Source of the DNA: Cercophora sp. LCS_1
Lineage: Eukaryota; Ascomycota; Sordariomycetes; Sordariales; Lasiosphaeriaceae
Reading direction: 5' to 3'
Assembly (NCBI GenBank): GCA_036250225.1
Contig: JAPZLL010000008.1
Span: forward strand, 248,001-312,000
DNA length: 64,000 nt
Shown: positions 24,441 through 33,528 of the stretch, piece by piece
How positions within the stretch are numbered: position 1 is the first letter of the stretch
Layout: every line of letters begins with the position of its first letter
Position numbers and translations under genes: made by a program
The notes under the pieces: generated by a model
What the model saw: only the letters and a program-made list of their open reading frames with translations
Databases searched by the model: none
Told to the model about the DNA's origin: nothing

Positions 24441-24621
24441 CGCCTGGAGGCAGTGTAATACCAGGGACACAGTGGTCAGTCGACCATGGGCAAGCCCAGA
24501 GGGAAGACAACCGAGAGGCAAAAATTGGAATAATCACGATTCTACTCCGTAAAGTAGTTTCAGAGATTAAACTGAAAAGAACAGATACTACACTTGATCT
24601 AAGCCAAAAGGCAAAGAGAGC
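24441..24621 (-). ncRNA. U2: U2 spliceosomal snRNA
   Basis: RNA component of the U2 snRNP, which pairs with the intron branch point. Read on the minus strand, the 5' region has CTTTGCCTTTTGGCTTAGATC, then AAGTGTAGTATCTGTTCTT and TTTTCAGTTTAATCTCTGA, the near-invariant U2 5' domain. The branch-point recognition sequence GTAGTA is at 24591-24586. Further on is an Sm-site-like AATTTTTG (24536-24529), then a small hairpin GGGCTTGCCC and a terminal hairpin closed by CCTGG/CCAGG, matching stems III and IV. The length, about 181 bases, fits fungal U2. The 5' end is set within a base or two by homology; the 3' end is less certain (about 5-10 bases). Confidence 0.95.
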
Positions 24622-24667
24622 TAAAGAGAAAAGAAGAAAACAGGGAAAGGTTGGAGGGGTGCGGATT

Positions 24668-24675
24668 ATTTTATA
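24668..24675 (-). promoter_or_regulatory. TATA box of the U2 snRNA gene
   Basis: TATAAAAT on the minus strand, about 47-54 bases upstream of the predicted U2 5' end. Position and sequence suit a core promoter for this RNA polymerase II-type snRNA gene. Confidence 0.65.
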
Positions 24676-24686
24676 GCCCAGAGGGT

Positions 24687-24763
24687 GGACCGTGCACCAC
24701 CGCAAACACCAAAAGTTTGCAGGCGTGGGTTCGCGGTCATGGGTTCTCAGTGGTGCACGGTCC
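24687..24763. promoter_or_regulatory. Perfect 14-bp inverted repeat upstream of U2
   Basis: GGACCGTGCACCAC at 24687-24700 is matched exactly, inverted, by GTGGTGCACGGTCC at 24750-24763, with 49 bases between. Each arm contains the palindrome GTGCAC. The arms lie about 65-80 and 130-142 bases upstream of the U2 5' end, where an snRNA upstream activator element is expected. No known factor is assigned. Confidence 0.6.
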
Positions 24764-25065
24764 AGCTCGTTGTTCATCGTAGCTGCCTGGTCGCCCACCT
24801 ACTAGGTACCTAAGGTAGTTCCGGGGTTTCACTGTGCTGTGATGGTTGTATGCACGGTGTTCTGGAGGATTCAGCCTGTGTAGTCGCAGTTCCAGCCAGG
24901 AGAGGGCAGGCAGTCCCTGTCAGCACTCAAGGACAGGACGGAAGTTCCTGAGACGACGAGCACTCAACGCAGCACCAACCTCTACATGACTCTCGTGTTC
25001 CTTTCAACTGACGAATAGATACATTGATTGACATTCGGTCTCTGACTGGGACACCAGCAGTTGAG
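24764..25065. other. Region between the U2 promoter and the cysteine-rich gene
   Basis: About 300 bases serving probably as promoter of the plus-strand gene at 25066. No gene seen. Confidence 0.5.
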
Positions 25066-25545
25066 ATGCACTTCTTTTCCATCATTCTTAGTTCCCTCTT
25101 TGTATGCGTGACATCTTGTCGCCAAATCTTTTCGGGTGAAGACAACCAGATGAGACTCAAATCAGGCCAAACTTCTTGCCCGAGCAGATTGGTGGCATAT
25201 TGTTGCTACGAACTTGACTATTCCGACATTGATGTCAGGTGTATTGGTAAAGAGTACCCCCCGGCTTCCTGACATTGACAACTTGAAGTCCTAACATGCA
25301 CGGATAGGGCCCGGAAAGGTGGATTATCTGGATGATTGTCTCGACTATGACCCACGACCAATGTGCTGTTGCGGCTACGAGCCTGTCAAGGAGATGCCCT
25401 GGGTGAGTATTGCCATCTGCAAGGTCTGGCCAAATTGATGCTGATTGGATCCTAGATTCCGCCAGAAATCTCTTGCGACAAAGATTGCCACGCAGTCTTG
25501 GACCAATATGAGGATATAGGCCTTGGTAATCCACAAATGCAATAG
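25066..25545 (+). CDS. Small secreted cysteine-rich protein
   Basis: A 121-residue protein assembled from three exons: 25066-25246, 25308-25402, 25456-25545. Both introns (61 and 53 bases) have proper ends (GTAAAG..GGATAG, GTGAGT..TCCTAG), and the first has a CTAAC branch point; the joins keep one frame through to a TAG. The N-terminus MHFFSIILSSLFVCVTSCRQ looks like a signal peptide. The mature part has ten cysteines including a CC pair (AYCCYEL), a CCC triplet (MCCCGYEP) and CDKDC, and is rather acidic. The family is not recognised. Size, secretion signal and cysteine richness match the general profile of fungal small secreted proteins, some of which act as effectors or antimicrobial proteins; that assignment is inference. 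Confidence 0.75.
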
Positions 25546-25895
25546 AACAACGTATCGAGTACATGATGCTACGTACTAGTAGTGTAATAGCGGCCCGTAT
25601 CAATTCCAAGTTAGCTCGACTTGAACCCACCAAAGCAGAATGCCTCAAAGCCGAGCTTCCCCCGCCGTATCCAACACGATCTCAGCGCAAGCGACCACTT
25701 GGTGCCTCGACTGACTGAAATTCTTGCGGTTCAACATCTTTCTCTAGGTGTTACATCCGAAGTTAGGAATAGCTTCAACTTCACTTTGTATCGCGAATTC
25801 TCGCTCCCTATAATACCAGAGTTCAAGTCGGCTCCGAAAACGGCTCAACTCACCCCTCATTCACCCACCCACTCACAAACCAGACATCCCCCAAG
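25546..25895. other. Promoter region of the decarboxylase gene
   Basis: About 350 bases between tandem plus-strand genes. It contains a CT/CA-rich leader just before the decarboxylase ATG. No gene seen. Confidence 0.5.
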
Positions 25896-27446
25896 ATGGA
25901 CTCCCAAACCTTTCGCGAAGCAGCCATCTCCTCGATCGATGAGAGCAAGCCCACTTTACCCCTACTAAGGCCGTGTTAAACTAATACCACCCCAGTCATC
26001 AACTACTTCGATACCCTCCCCTCCCGAAATGTTGTCTCAACCGTCGCCCCAGGCTACCTCCGCCAACTCCTGCCCACCTCAGCCCCAGAAGAAGGCGAAT
26101 CCTGGCCCACCATCCAAAGCGACATAGAAACCAAAATCCTCCCCGGCATCACCCACTGGCAACACCCAGGCTTCCACGCCTTCTTCCCCTGCGCGACATC
26201 CTACCCCTCTATCCTGGGCGAGCTATACTCGGCCGCCCTCTCAGGCGCCTGCTTCAACTGGATCTGCTCGCCCGCCGTCACCGAGCTCGAAACCATCGCG
26301 CTTGACTGGCTCGCCCAGCTCCTCGGCCTGCCGGAGTGCTACCTCTCCGCCGGCCCGACCCGCGGCGGCGGCGTAATCCAGGGGTCTGCCTCGGAAGCCG
26401 TGCTCACAGCCATGGTCGCCGCGCGGGAGAAATATCTCCGTGAGACAATCCCTTCGGAACTTGAAGGGGATTTGCGCGACGATGCGGTCGCGATGAAGCG
26501 GAGCAAAATGGTTGCGCTAGCAACGAGCATGACGCATTCGAGTACCAAAAAGGCGGCGATTATCCTCGGGGTACGGTTCATGGTGATTCCCGTGCGAGAA
26601 GAGGATGGGTACGCCCTTACCAAGGATGTCTTGGAACAAGCGTTGGAAGACTGTAAAAAACGCGGACTGGAACCGTTTTTCCTGACGGCGACGTTGGGTA
26701 CCACGGATACCTGTGCGGTGGATGATTTCGGGGGCATCAGAGAGGCGCTGAAGGAGTGGGACGGCGAGGGAGAGGTCTGGGTGCATGTTGATGCAGCGTA
26801 TGCCGGCGCCGCGTTGGTTTGCGAGGAGGTGCAGAGACAAGTACGCATCGATTTGATCTCGGGGTTCCATAGCTTCGACATGAACATGCACAAGTGGTTA
26901 CTTACCAATTTTGATGCGAGCTGTCTGTACGTCAGAGACAGGGAGTGGTTCGTCCGGGCATTGACGGTTAACCAAGCCGTCTACGAAAACAAGCAGAGCG
27001 AGGGCGGTTTGGTTACGGATTATAGGGAATGGCAGATCCCGCTTGGGAGACGGTTCAGGAGTCTGAAAGTTTGGTTTGTCCTGAGAAGTTATGGCGCAAA
27101 GGGACTGAGGGAGTATATCCGCAGGACGATCAAGATGGGCGAGGATTTCGCCGTGTGTGTTGGTGCGAGGGCGGATTTGTTCGAAGTGCTTACTGGTCCG
27201 AGTTTTGCGTTGACGGTGTTCAGGGTGGCAGGTAAGAACGAGGAGGAGAGAAACGAGAGGACGAGGAGGTTGTATGAGGGGGTGAATGCTACGGGCAAGA
27301 TTTGGGTCACGAGCACGCAGCTTGATGGCAGGTTTGCGATTCGGTTCATGACGGGGGTGAGGACTACTGAGACGAAGGATGTTCAGGCGGCGTTTGAGAC
27401 ATTGGTCGAGATTGCGGAAGGGGTTGTTGGTTGTGGACATTCGTAG
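25896..27446 (+). CDS. PLP-dependent group II decarboxylase (aromatic-L-amino-acid decarboxylase type)
   Basis: Cytosolic enzyme removing the carboxyl group of an amino acid, by family most likely an aromatic one such as tryptophan or tyrosine; the substrate is not decidable. Two exons, 25896-25944 and 25996-27446, 499 residues, normal for the family. The intron has a GC donor (GCAAGC) and a CAG acceptor with an ACTAATA-like branch point; no GT donor in reach gives a workable intron. Signatures: THWQHPGFHAFFP, SPAVTELETIALDWLAQLLG, GVIQGSASEAVLTAM, HVDAAYAGAAL, and the cofactor lysine in NMHKWLLTNFD (Lys about 316). The C-terminal small domain is complete. It lies between a secreted-protein gene and a tiny gene on the same strand, with no clear pathway partner nearby. 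Confidence 0.93.
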
Positions 27447-27751
27447 CCCTGACGGCAATATCGTGGTAGAACAGCATTATTTTCCCACTTTCACGGGATT
27501 TATCTTGAAGTGGATACACTTGCACCCTGCATCGAGAGTGCCTGCAACGTGAGCCCGCCTCTCGGATTTGGATTTTGGACGGCTACATGGTGTGCTTGCC
27601 CTCTTGCCATTTTACCTCTCGGTCCGAAGACTGAGAAATATAAATCCAGCAATGAACACCAATCGTCCGCTCGTTCTAATAGACCAAACCATCGAGGTTG
27701 AATCGTAAGTTTACCGTGTAACTCTAACACGTTGACTGGACCGGTCAATGT
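27447..27751. other. Intergenic region with possible upstream exon
   Basis: About 300 bases between the decarboxylase and the tiny gene at 27752. It contains an ATG-started frame at 27651 followed by a strong donor (GTAAGT at 27705), possibly an untranslated or alternative first exon of that gene, but the frames do not join simply. Confidence 0.35.
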
Positions 27752-28041
27752 ATGCAGCAGAACGATCGATTTCCCGGAGCTTTGGTCCCCAACCGTATTG
27801 TGGTTGTGGAGAGAACGACGTCGGGGCTACATGAGGCCACGGCATGGGAGGTGTGTTTGCTCTGTGTTTGTGTCACTGCTAATCTGTTGTGTGCCTTCAG
27901 GGTCCCTATTCCCCGGATCTCCTCGCGCGCCAGCCTGGAGCTTGTGTTGACAGCATTGTCGGTGTCACTTTCACAGACGCCACTGTTGACGGTCGTTCTG
28001 TGTTTACCTTATCGAAACACGAGATCATGGCGATCGAATGA
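27752..28041 (+). CDS. Candidate tiny two-exon gene, unknown function
   Basis: Exons 27752-27850 and 27901-28041 give 79 residues beginning MQQNDRFPGALVPNR and ending LSKHEIMAIE. The 50-base intron has GTGTGT and TTCAG ends and a TGCTAAT branch point, and splicing turns two short frames into one sensible sequence (ATAWE joined to GPYSPDLL). There is no signal peptide or membrane segment, and no family is recognised. The start is uncertain: an upstream exon from 27651 could contribute if a weak GTTGAA donor were used, otherwise translation starts at the ATG straddling the apparent acceptor TATGCAG. Transcript evidence would decide. Confidence 0.45.
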
Positions 28042-29597
28042 CGGAAACAGTTGAACGTTGTCCGCGCTGTCGATGTTTAGGGAGTATGGCTTTCTGATGG
28101 CCAGTATGTCCTTGATGTAAACTTGTACCTGCCGCGCTACTGGCTAGCTCCCCGGGTTGCACTTGTGCAGCTTCCTCCTGTCGCTCGGAGGTTGTGCTTG
28201 CGAGGTAAGTGGCACTTTCCGAGCTGCTTATCTCCACAGAACCGCTGATGGCCGATAAGATGACGAATGGCCGCATCACCTGACTGCCCCACGGTGGAAT
28301 TCCGGGCAGGCAGTGGATGGATCTTCCCGCTGCTGCGCGCCCCAAACCAGGGCGCTGCCACTTCAACAAACGACACCGAATGATTGGGACATCACACACC
28401 TCACGTCTGCAGCTCCGATTCCAAACCCAGACGGTCCCCAACACCATGTGTCACTCGAATCGCACCCAACCTGAGCCTGCAGCAGCCGCACGCGCCCAAA
28501 CCGGGCCCACTGGCTCGCCTCCAAGTCCGGTCTCCCACGCTGTGACGCTGTGTCACGCCGCTCAGGTGCGGGAGCCGTGATGAACGGACGAGTCTCCGAC
28601 AAAATCCCCCATCCATCCCCCACACAGCATCGCCCGACATCCAAGGACAAAGCCGACAGTGCCATCGAAAATGCCCGTATCCGTCAGTTCGCATCCATGG
28701 GGTCCGCCGCTGTCCAATCACCACGGCTCAGCCCTGTGAGCCGACCGGAGCAAGCACGACTCCGATACCAACGTGCTTGGCCCTCCGCCGACGGCAGCCA
28801 TCCGGCGTCCGACGAACAGCAAGCGAAGGCCGGGCTGCGGTGCAAGCATGCTTATGCGGCTCTATCTTTGTCTCGCCAACCTGTCCCGGCCGCCACCTTC
28901 CGCCCTGCCCCCATCCTTGTCTCATTACGTCTAAGACACTCCTAGCCACCCGGCTCTCGTCATGTCTTGGAAATTGTTAGTCGGCCAGCGTCGGATACAT
29001 ATTCCTTACCTCCCTTGTTGTCTTTTCCCCTCCTGCGCTCTCTCTCTCCTCACAGTCCGTTCCACCCGATTGAGAAAGCATTTCGCAGGCTCAAGCAGTT
29101 CAAAGCCCCCCTGTCTGGGGGTCATCTCTCTGAAGGGCACTAGCCGGTGTTCCCCTTGCTATCTAGTATTATCTTGCCTCGTCTTCCGTATCAATCCACC
29201 GCCCTTTGCCCGTCTCTCAAACCTGACCGATTCGCACCTGTCTCCCCTCACCTCTTCTCCCTGTTCAGTTGTGTTGTCAACCAGTATCGCCTCACAGCTC
29301 CACGACTAGATCCTCCCACAAGACCCTGACCCAAGCATCGTCTCGGACAACCTCTACATTGATGTCTTCTGATACCCGCACCGCCCTCAATTGCCTGCGC
29401 CACCCATCTAGATTCATGCCCGTCTCGAGATCACAACTCTCGAGAGTCCATACGGGTGATAGTATACAGAATTTATCAAGTAATTAAAGTGCGTGTTTCT
29501 CCTATGTTGTCTCAGGCTGCTTCTCAGTATTCACATTGCCTCTGTCGCTCCAGGTAGCAGTCTGTTGCCACTGTCAAGGCGATCACGACTGCCCAGC
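28042..29597. other. Upstream region of the GNAT gene, no gene recognised
   Basis: About 1.55 kb. A 121-codon frame near 28580-28945 exists but is compositionally chance-like. The right part is pyrimidine-rich (from about 28990), typical of a fungal promoter and leader. Confidence 0.5.
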
Positions 29598-30728
29598 ATG
29601 GAGAATGTGAATAACAACAATACCACCATCATCAGTACCGGCAACAGCACCAGCACCGTGACCGTCGTCGACCTCAAGCGCTCCCTGATCCCACCGAAGT
29701 GGGAAGAGAGCGTGCGTAATGTCAGCATCAACGAATGCCGTGAGGCCGCCATGTCGCTGGCCCATGCCTTCGCCGCCGACGACTACGCCAAGTATCTTGT
29801 CGATCCGGGCGACGCAGCGGATGGCGTTGCAATGTCGCCCGAGGGCAAGTGGAAGCTTCACGTCGATCTCATGACCTACTCTGTAGCAAGTCATTGCCTC
29901 AGCGCCATGGCCACCACCATCGGACCGGACTATGATTCCGTCGCCTTGTGGTAAGAGCATCCCAACACCTCCACCACTTCTGCATCCGTGTCTGCACGAT
30001 GAGAGGAAACTAACACATGCCGCCGACTTGGTGGTTGCTAGGATTCCTCCCGGAATGTCACTAGACGGATGGTGGACCCTCCTCCGCAGCGGCATGTGGC
30101 GCCTCTACTTCACGCTGTCGGCCGAAGGCCGCAAGCGTCTGTTTGAGGAGATCATCCCGCTGCTGCACGACACCAAGGCATCGGTTCTGGGAGACCGCGA
30201 CGCCGATGCCTGGTATCTCGTCTACCTGGGCACCAAGCCCAACTCGCAGGGCAGAGGTTACGCGAAGCGACTTTTGGAAGATACTATCCAAAAGGTATGT
30301 CTCCCTCTCTCTCTCTCTCTCTCTCCCTCTCTTTCTTTCTCTGTCTTCCCACCACCAAAATAGAAAGAGACTCAAACTGAGTCCCTCGAAAAAAACAGGC
30401 TGACGCGGAAAACCGCCCCATGTATCTTGAGTCGAGCTCGCCGGCCAACAATGTCTACTATGCCAAGTTTGGTTTTGAGGTGAAGCGCGAAATCAGTCTG
30501 AAGCGGGGTGACAACCCCGTTCGACTCTCCGTCATGGTTCGTGAGCCCGGAGCGGCCCGTAAAAAGGCTGCTGTGCCAGCGACGGGATCGGCTCATAACC
30601 ACCATGCCGCTTTGGGCGTTGTTACCGGCCGGGCGGGCTCGGTGCCTATTGTTGGTGTGACCAAGAGGGCTGCGATGAGTGCGTTCCACGTTACTCCCGG
30701 TGGGGGTAACGGGGTCAAGATTGGTTGA
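29598..30728 (+). CDS. GNAT-family N-acetyltransferase
   Basis: Acetyl-CoA-dependent N-acetyltransferase of unknown substrate. Three exons: 29598-29950, 30042-30294, 30399-30728, giving 311 residues. Introns begin GTAAGA and GTATGT; the second carries a CT-rich tract and an AAACAG acceptor. The start MENVNNNNTTI is followed by an Asn/Thr-rich low-complexity stretch. The acetyl-CoA-binding motif A is visible as LVYLGTKPNSQGRGYAKRLL (Q-x-x-G-x-G/A), and motif B follows the last splice as MYLESSSPANNVYYAKFGFE. This layout is common in fungal GNATs that resemble small-molecule acetyltransferases. The Ala/His/Gly-rich C-terminal 60 residues are probably disordered. No neighbour suggests the substrate. 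Confidence 0.88.
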
Positions 30729-31171
30729 TTTTATGCCTGCCGTCTCCAGGATATCGTTCTGTTTGATGTTTGATCGTTTTCGTTTTGCTTGAAGTTTGTT
30801 GGGGGAAGTGAAGATGCGTTGCTAGTGTGATGTGTTGTCGATTCAACTCGACGAGGATGAATGATGATGATGATGCTCCTCTGTTCGTGCAGCATTCAAC
30901 ATGCGGCAGACTTTGAACCTGACATTACCTTATCTATAGGGTGCCTCAGTCTTGGTCCTTGATGTTTGCAATGGGTATCTCCAGAAAACATTCGTCGTTA
31001 GCCTCGTTGAGCTATCTATTGTTTCCATAGGTAGCTAGCCATTAACCTCGTCATGCCTGGGTGACTTTTTATCCCAAAATTGCCAGATCAGCATTCCCAT
31101 CTTACAAGAGAGAGAAAAAAACCCAGATCTACTACCGTCATTTCCCATGATCATCGCCCATCTCCCTATCC
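30729..31171. other. Convergent 3' region
   Basis: About 440 bases between the GNAT and RPA2 stop codons; A/T-richer, with a short GAT repeat near 30867. Presumably two 3' UTRs. Confidence 0.55.
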
Positions 31172-32171
31172 CTAATAGTCAAGGATTGCCCAAGTCTCAT
31201 CATCCATAGTGGTATACACCAAGCCCTGACTCAGCAACTCATCCGCAGCCTGCAACACCTCGTTGGCCGACAAACCCGTCCCAGTAGTGACAGTATTCAG
31301 GTGAATACCCTCGTTGCCACCGGGCGTGTGGACCAAGTAGTTATACATGGTCTGCGCCTTCTTGGAACACGCCTTGAGCTTGTTATTGCCAAAGTTCCCA
31401 CCATCACCCCCATCGACAAACATGCCATCCCCGCCGTCGGCATCCGCACCGGCACCACCAGCACCGGCAACACCGGCAACGCCACCCTTGGTCCAAAACA
31501 ACGAAGTGTACGCCGCCTCGAGCAAGTGGTAGTTCACCTCGTTGAAGTCCTCAATCGCCCGGATCGCGTGTGCATTGATGTGCCGCTTTTCACCAATCTG
31601 CGTGATGCGCCCGAAGCAGCGAACGTACGTGTCCAGGGCGAACTTGGCGTTGTTGTCCCCCGCTTTATCCTGGTCGATCCATTTCTTGACGTCCGTGACG
31701 CCTGTGCCGTCGTCGATGCGGTATGTGATGTTTGTTGCTTGCGCGTTGATGGCGCGGATCTGGCCCACCACCGTCACTTGGGCCAACGGCTGGCCGTCGA
31801 GGGTGAGATTATCGCCCGGGTACGGCTCTCTGGCGTCGATGAGCTGCTTGATGGTTACGGCGCGGAGGCTGTCTTCTTTCGGCTTGAAAGGAGAGGAGGG
31901 GAGGTTAGTTGGGACTTGCAACTTGCGACTTTGCGATTTGGGCCGAGGGAAAGAAAGAAGGAAGGAAGGGAGGTTAAACGGGGAAAAAGAAAGGAATAGG
32001 AACTACCTTGTCGCCGGCGGATTGACTGCCCTGCTGGGTGCCTGTCATGAAGCCGCCGCCATCGTCGCCGCCTTGGGCGCCGTAGCCGGGCCTGTTGTAG
32101 GCGTTGTACGCTGAGTTATGTTAGGTTTGGGGAAAATTTTGGGGTTGTGTGATGTTTGTGAGCATACCCAT
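31172..32171 (-). CDS. RFA2: Replication protein A 32-kDa subunit (RPA2)
   Basis: Middle subunit of the single-strand DNA-binding heterotrimer RPA, used in replication, repair and recombination. Minus-strand exons: 32171-32168, 32110-32007, 31882-31172, giving 272 residues. The first coding exon is only four bases (ATG G), spliced to MAYNAYNRPGYGAQ. The N-terminal 35 residues are Gly/Ser/Gln-rich, the phosphorylated region in other species. The OB-fold follows (VTVVGQIRAINAQATNITYR, DDGTGVTDVKKWID), and then the RPA2 signature around YVRCFGRITQIGEKRHI. A Gly/Ala/Asp-rich linker leads to a C-terminal winged-helix domain (VLQAADELLSQGLVYTTMDD). The acceptor for exon 3 was set at TTTCAAG because it matches the expected PKEDSLRAVTIKQL. 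Confidence 0.92.
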
Positions 32172-32591
32172 TGTTTTGTTCACCTGGTGATCCTGGACCG
32201 TGGTGGTTTGGTTTGGTTGAAAGGAGGGAGAGGTTGCGCTGGTTGAAGGCGGGGTGGGTAAAGAATTGGGAAGACGCGCAGCGACACGCGACGAGGCGGC
32301 AACCACTCAACGCGAACCCACACACCCCACTTTGGCCTTGGTGGGGATTACCTAAGCAAGCGCCTGAACCTTGATGGCACCCACTCCCCGCGGCAGGCAC
32401 GCAAGGGTCGCTCAGCAGGGTCTGGCCAATCGCGTCGCATTGGGGTGGGAGGTTCCAAGGAACAAGCGATCTCCATTGCGTGATGAGGGTCGGGGATATC
32501 CTCCCTTTCGTCGAGACATGATATGAAGGTCGACGTTGTATTTCCGTCTAATTGAAGCGTGTAACCTGAATTTGTCTACTAAGACCCCAAA
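32172..32591. promoter_or_regulatory. Divergent promoter RPA2 / DUF202 gene
   Basis: 420 bases between two start codons on opposite strands, so both promoters must lie here. The sequence is GC-balanced with no obvious TATA box. Confidence 0.5.
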
Positions 32592-33377
32592 ATGCCGAGA
32601 CGGCAGCCAGTTCCGCAATTCGTCGACGACCACGATGAGGAGGACGCCTCCCAGTTCTGCACGACATCCCTAAATAGGCCGGTCAAACTACCACCAGACT
32701 TGTAACGCTCCCCCTTTCACTCGGAAACAACCCCATCTAACAAACTCATAGTCAAGGGATAGACCAAAAAGCCTTTTGTCTCCCACCCATCTTCGGCCCT
32801 CTCATCTTCGACAATGAGACCAGCGACTGCCGGGACCACTGTGCCAATGAGAGGAGTATGCTTCACCCGTTCACAGTTGAACCCCGTAATTGACCGCCAC
32901 CGCAGCCTTTCTCTCGTACCTCCGTCTCTCCATATACATGGCCATTGTATCTGTAGCCATCGTGCTCTCCTTTCATCTTCGCAAAACAGCCAGCCCAATC
33001 GAGCTCAAGATGGCCAAGCCGCTCGGTTTCATCTTCTGGATCCTCTCGGTTGCGTGCTTGGGAGTCGGGATATCCAATTACATCAGTAACTCACCACGTT
33101 TATGTCCCTAGTCCCAATAGAGAGATCTAACGTGTCTAGACACCGTCAACAAATACAGTCGACGAGCAGCCATTGTCCAAACAGGCTGGAAAACTCAAAC
33201 GGTAAGGATCAGTAACACCATAAACAACCCCCAAGCTGACGATAACAGGTCATGGCAACCATAGCATTTTGCATCATCGGCTCCTGCGTCACGCTTTTGA
33301 TCATCAACAAACTCAACGAATCGGCAGATGCCTTCGACGACGCCCAGCGCATGATCGCGTCCTTCATCGCCGTGTGA
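32592..33377 (+). CDS. DUF202-domain membrane protein
   Basis: Small integral membrane protein of the DUF202 family; function unknown, though the fold is shared with the Vtc1 subunit of the vacuolar polyphosphate polymerase. Five exons: 32592-32701, 32752-32855, 32906-33085, 33140-33201, 33249-33377, giving 194 residues. Introns are 47-54 bases with consensus ends. The first splice yields KLPPDF-QGIDQKAFCLPP, the second completes the family hallmark HCANERTFLSYLRLS. Three hydrophobic helices follow: MAIVSVAIVLSFHL, PLGFIFWILSVACLGVGI, and ATIAFCIIGSCVTLLII. The N-terminal 60 residues are acidic and cytosolic by prediction. The gene is divergent from RPA2. Confidence 0.87.
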
Positions 33378-33528
33378 TTTTCTCATTGCAAAAAACCATC
33401 GTCTGGGTATTCCTAAATTTTCATGGCAAACAGAAAAAGCCTGGAATGTATGTACATAACCGGAACCAGGCGTTATTCCCGTCACAAGTTCATCAAATAT
33501 ACATTTACTCCATCCAGGCATTTGACAA

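Noticed and set aside
28580..28945. A 121-codon plus-strand frame before the GNAT gene
   Set aside because: Composition is chance-like, there is an open frame on the opposite strand too, and no motif or family resemblance is visible.
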